From: an uncultured Holophagaceae bacterium
GTDB taxonomy: Bacteria; Acidobacteriota; Holophagae; Holophagales; Holophagaceae
Assembly: GCA_903863195.1 (NCBI GenBank)
Contig: CAIPAY010000052.1
Span: forward strand, 1-42,743
Length of the DNA stretch: 42,743 nt
Direction of reading: 5' to 3'
Part shown: one piece after another, positions 40,457-42,743 of the stretch
How positions within the stretch are numbered: the stretch's first letter is position 1
How the letters are laid out: the number at the start of each line of letters is the position of its first letter
The notes under the pieces: model-generated
The model's database searches: none
The model's input: the letters and a program-made list of their open reading frames with translations, nothing else
What the model was told of the DNA's origin: nothing
Translations under genes and position numbers: made by a program

Positions 40457-42514
40457 TCAGGCCTCTATGAGAAGCTTCTGACAGGCCGCCACCAAGGCAC
40501 TTGGCGTAAAGGGTTTCTGCAAGGTGGGCACACCAAAGGCCCGTAACTCCAGGTCCATGCTCTGGCTGCCGCTGTCACCCGTGATGACCAGCACACTGGG
40601 CAGGAGGCTTGGCCGGAAGTCCCGGATCCAGTCCAGCACTGCGAAGCCATCCAGCCCCGGCATGCGCAGGTCGGTGATGACCAGATCATAGGTCCCCTGC
40701 TCCAGGCGCTGGATCCCCTGCCGCCCGTCATGGACCCGCTCCACCCGCCAACCCAGGCGCGTGCGAAGGAGTTCCTGCACCAGATTAGTGATGTATTCTT
40801 CATCGTCGATGACCAGCACCTCGCGCCGGGGACCAGGCTCGAAGCAGGGCATTACCACAGCCGCCGGGCCAGGGGCAGCGCGGTCACCGGCGAGGGGGGC
40901 TGCCGCCAACTCCCCGGATCTCGCCAGGGGCAACTGAACCCGGAACACGCTACCCTCCCCCGGTGTGCTCTTCACGGCGATCTCGCCGCCGTGCTGCCGC
41001 AGGATCCCCAGGCACACGCTGAGGCCTAGCCCCGTACCGCGTTCGGCGGACTTGGTGGTATAGAACGGGTCGAAGATCCGGTTGAGCTTGTCAGGCGCGA
41101 TGCCGTAGCCCGTGTCTCGCACCGACACGACTCCCCAGCCATCCTGGACCTCGGCCTGGACGGTGATCTCCTTGCGGTCGGCGTGCTCCAGGGCGTCCAC
41201 GGCATTGATCATCAGGTTGATGAAGACCTGCTTGATCTGGGCCATGTCAGCCAGGACATGGATCACGGCGCCGGAGAGCTCAAGCTTCATGGTCGCCTCC
41301 GCTGACCGGAGGCGGAAGCGCATGATTGAAGCGGCTTCCCGGAGGACGGCGCCGAGATCCGTGGCGCTCAGTTCCATGGTCGGGGGCCGGGACAACTGCA
41401 GCAGTTGGCGGATGATCCGGACCGACTCCTGGGCGCTGCGGGAGATGGCATCGCAATAGTGCTTGAGGGAGTCCTGGCCTTCCATGCCCTCCAGGCGCAT
41501 GGTCAGGAGCTCCGAGAAGCCCAGCACCGGAGAGAGCTTGTTGTTCAGCTCGTGGGCGACGCCTCCCACCAGGGACTCGAAGAGGGCCGCCTTGTCGCTG
41601 ATGGCCATCTTCCGCTCCACAGCCCGCTGCTCCGTGATGTCGTGGAGGATGGTGCAGATCTGTCCCGTTTCCTTGACCAGGGAAGTGTGCAGCTTGAACA
41701 GCCGCTCCCCCAGTCCCGGCAACTGCAGGGAGAACTCGTTTACATGGTTCCCCGGCAGGGACGAGCCTGTGTTGTGGAGGCTCAGCAGCTCCAGGAAGGA
41801 CTCCCGCTGGCGGATGGGCATCAGGTCCGCAAGGTTGGGTGTGGTGTCCTCTGAAGCTTTCCGGGGGCCAAGCAGGGACTGGAACTTCGGGTTGCAGGCC
41901 TCGATCCGACCGTCCGGGTTGAGCAGCGCGACGGCCAAGGGGCTCTGCTGGAAGAGGGTCTCGTAGCGCCCCTGGGACTGCCGCAGCTGGTTAAGGCTGC
42001 GGAAGAGATCCTGGTTCTTGGCCTGCAACTCACTGCGCTGGGATTCCGCCAGGTGGAACTGCTGGGCGATGAGCGTCGATTGGGCCCTGACCAGAGAGGG
42101 CACGGGAATAATCCCGAGGAAGCGCCCCTCCTGGTCCACCAGGGGGAGGTCCTGGTAGAAGGCCTCGCCATTCCTGGACAGGGCTTGCTCGAGGAGGTCA
42201 AACAGGGGAATCGAAGGGCTGGCGATCAGCCCTTCAGGAAGGAGGTGCTCTGAGATCGGATGGCGGCTGTAGAGGGTGAAACCGAAACGGGTGCCGAGGA
42301 GAAAGCCCAGCTGTCCCCGCGAGACAAGCCCTGCATACGCGTGCCCGTCCACCACGGCCGCGAACTCATGGGGGTGCTGCCTGAACCATGCGTGGACCTG
42401 CTCGACGGTCTCGCCGATCTGCACGCACTCCTGGTGCTCCACCAGCGACACCACATCGAATAGGCTGCCTGGAGTGCTCTCCTTGCCTTGGGTCAGGCCT
42501 TTGCGTCTTCCCAT
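40457..42514 (-). CDS. Hybrid sensor kinase: CBS-like pair, PAS, HisKA, HATPase, receiver
   Basis: This 685-residue cytoplasmic protein has two CBS-like repeats first (about 20-145: FAAVVDGHAYAGLVSRGQL and LPLVDQEGRFLGIIPVPSL), a short coiled coil, a PAS domain (about 183-300), HisKA with H321 in VGGVAHELNNKLSPVLG, an HATPase domain (INLMINAVDALEH, DTGYGIAPDK, GTGLGLSVC), and a C-terminal receiver with D615 in DLVITDLRMPGLDG and Lys in QKPF. The unusual HELNNKLSP H box is common in hybrid PAS kinases. A CBS pair upstream suggests adenylate-nucleotide or ionic sensing, unproven. No DNA-binding partner is adjacent. Confidence 0.85.
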   Translation of the reverse strand: MGRRKGLTQGKESTPGSLFDVVSLVEHQECVQIGETVEQVHAWFRQHPHEFAAVVDGHAYAGLVSRGQLGFLLGTRFGFTLYSRHPISEHLLPEGLIASPSIPLFDLLEQALSRNGEAFYQDLPLVDQEGRFLGIIPVPSLVRAQSTLIAQQFHLAESQRSELQAKNQDLFRSLNQLRQSQGRYETLFQQSPLAVALLNPDGRIEACNPKFQSLLGPRKASEDTTPNLADLMPIRQRESFLELLSLHNTGSSLPGNHVNEFSLQLPGLGERLFKLHTSLVKETGQICTILHDITEQRAVERKMAISDKAALFESLVGGVAHELNNKLSPVLGFSELLTMRLEGMEGQDSLKHYCDAISRSAQESVRIIRQLLQLSRPPTMELSATDLGAVLREAASIMRFRLRSAEATMKLELSGAVIHVLADMAQIKQVFINLMINAVDALEHADRKEITVQAEVQDGWGVVSVRDTGYGIAPDKLNRIFDPFYTTKSAERGTGLGLSVCLGILRQHGGEIAVKSTPGEGSVFRVQLPLARSGELAAAPLAGDRAAPGPAAVVMPCFEPGPRREVLVIDDEEYITNLVQELLRTRLGWRVERVHDGRQGIQRLEQGTYDLVITDLRMPGLDGFAVLDWIRDFRPSLLPSVLVITGDSGSQSMDLELRAFGVPTLQKPFTPSALVAACQKLLIEA

Positions 42515-42606
42515 GAGGCATCATCGGCAAGCCAGTCATGGGGCTTCACCTCGGACGTGTAACCTTTAGGTAATTTTGACTAGAAATGGAAGTAGACAAT
42601 ATGGGT

Positions 42607-42743
42607 TCATCGCGCTTTACCGGGGAAGGCGGCCTTGATCTTGAGGAAGAAGTAGTCGTCATCGCGGAAGCCGTAGGCCATGCGCTTGAGGACCTTGACC
42701 TTGTTGTTCATGCCCTCCAGCACTGAGGTGTTGAGCTTCCAGC
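42607..42743 (-). mobile_element. Partial ISL3-family transposase, C-terminal end
   Basis: The last 45 codons of a transposase lie at the right edge, reading TSVLEGMNNKVKVLKRMAYG, then FRDDDYFFLKIKAAFPG, before TGA at 42607-42609. The Glu in LEGMNNKVK is the last catalytic residue of the ISL3 DDE domain and the RxAYGFRDxxYF motif is its C-terminal signature. The rest of the element is outside. The AT-rich strip 42560-42606 may hold its terminal inverted repeat, not identifiable here. The element inserts 5' of the hybrid kinase gene. Confidence 0.75.

Overview
The window is high-GC DNA (roughly two thirds G+C by eye) with tightly packed genes and a few AT-rich promoter gaps. The gene set points to an Acidobacteriota member near Holophagae/Geothrix: an Oar-like TonB receptor with an N-terminal carboxypeptidase-regulatory domain, a CydA-like membrane cytochrome fused to c-type haems, a SpoVG homologue, a PDZ-membrane-SpoIIE phosphatase and several PAS/receiver kinases. 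That placement is inferred from content, not from a marker gene. The window holds about 36 protein genes, one short leader peptide, one tRNA, one decayed gene fragment and two genes cut by the edges.

Left part (1-8345). A truncated S8-type protease runs off the left edge. A metallo-beta-lactamase-fold hydrolase is followed by leuA, preceded by an apparent leucine-codon attenuator: promoter, 21-codon leader peptide with eight Leu codons, antiterminator and terminator. A DUF2231-like membrane protein converges on leuA and shares its hairpin. Next come a fragment of an ABC-transporter TOBE domain, a receiver-histidine kinase, and a two-gene membrane cytochrome module.

Middle part (8381-23004). 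These genes are a secreted M3 peptidase; an overlapping pair encoding an RlhA-type U32 protein and a BaiN/HI0933 flavoprotein; an LDH2-type dehydrogenase; an MFS transporter followed directly by a SCO protein; a methyltransferase; a thiol/sulfur group (exported thioredoxin, CoA-disulfide-reductase-rhodanese fusion, hotdog thioesterase, CGGC protein); a LysR regulator divergent from a PilZ-like protein; and tRNA-Gln. Two composite inverted repeats sit at 13698-13809 and 15136-15237.

Right part (23075-42743). Most genes are on the minus strand. They include SpoVG, PgeF and a D,D-endopeptidase; a three-gene unit of SpoIIE phosphatase, two-TM coiled-coil protein and SirB1-like transglutaminase; a chain of GNAT, PlsC, ureohydrolase, unknown protein and DUF2911 protein; and a phosphate module (Pit transporter and DUF47 regulator divergent from a PhoR-like kinase, then a PAP2 acid phosphatase). 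A TonB-dependent receptor, a hybrid PAS kinase and the end of an ISL3-type transposase close the window.

The most informative points are the leuA attenuator, the CydA-like/c-haem module, the SpoIIE three-gene unit, and the composite intergenic repeats, one of which has become the 3' end of a gene.
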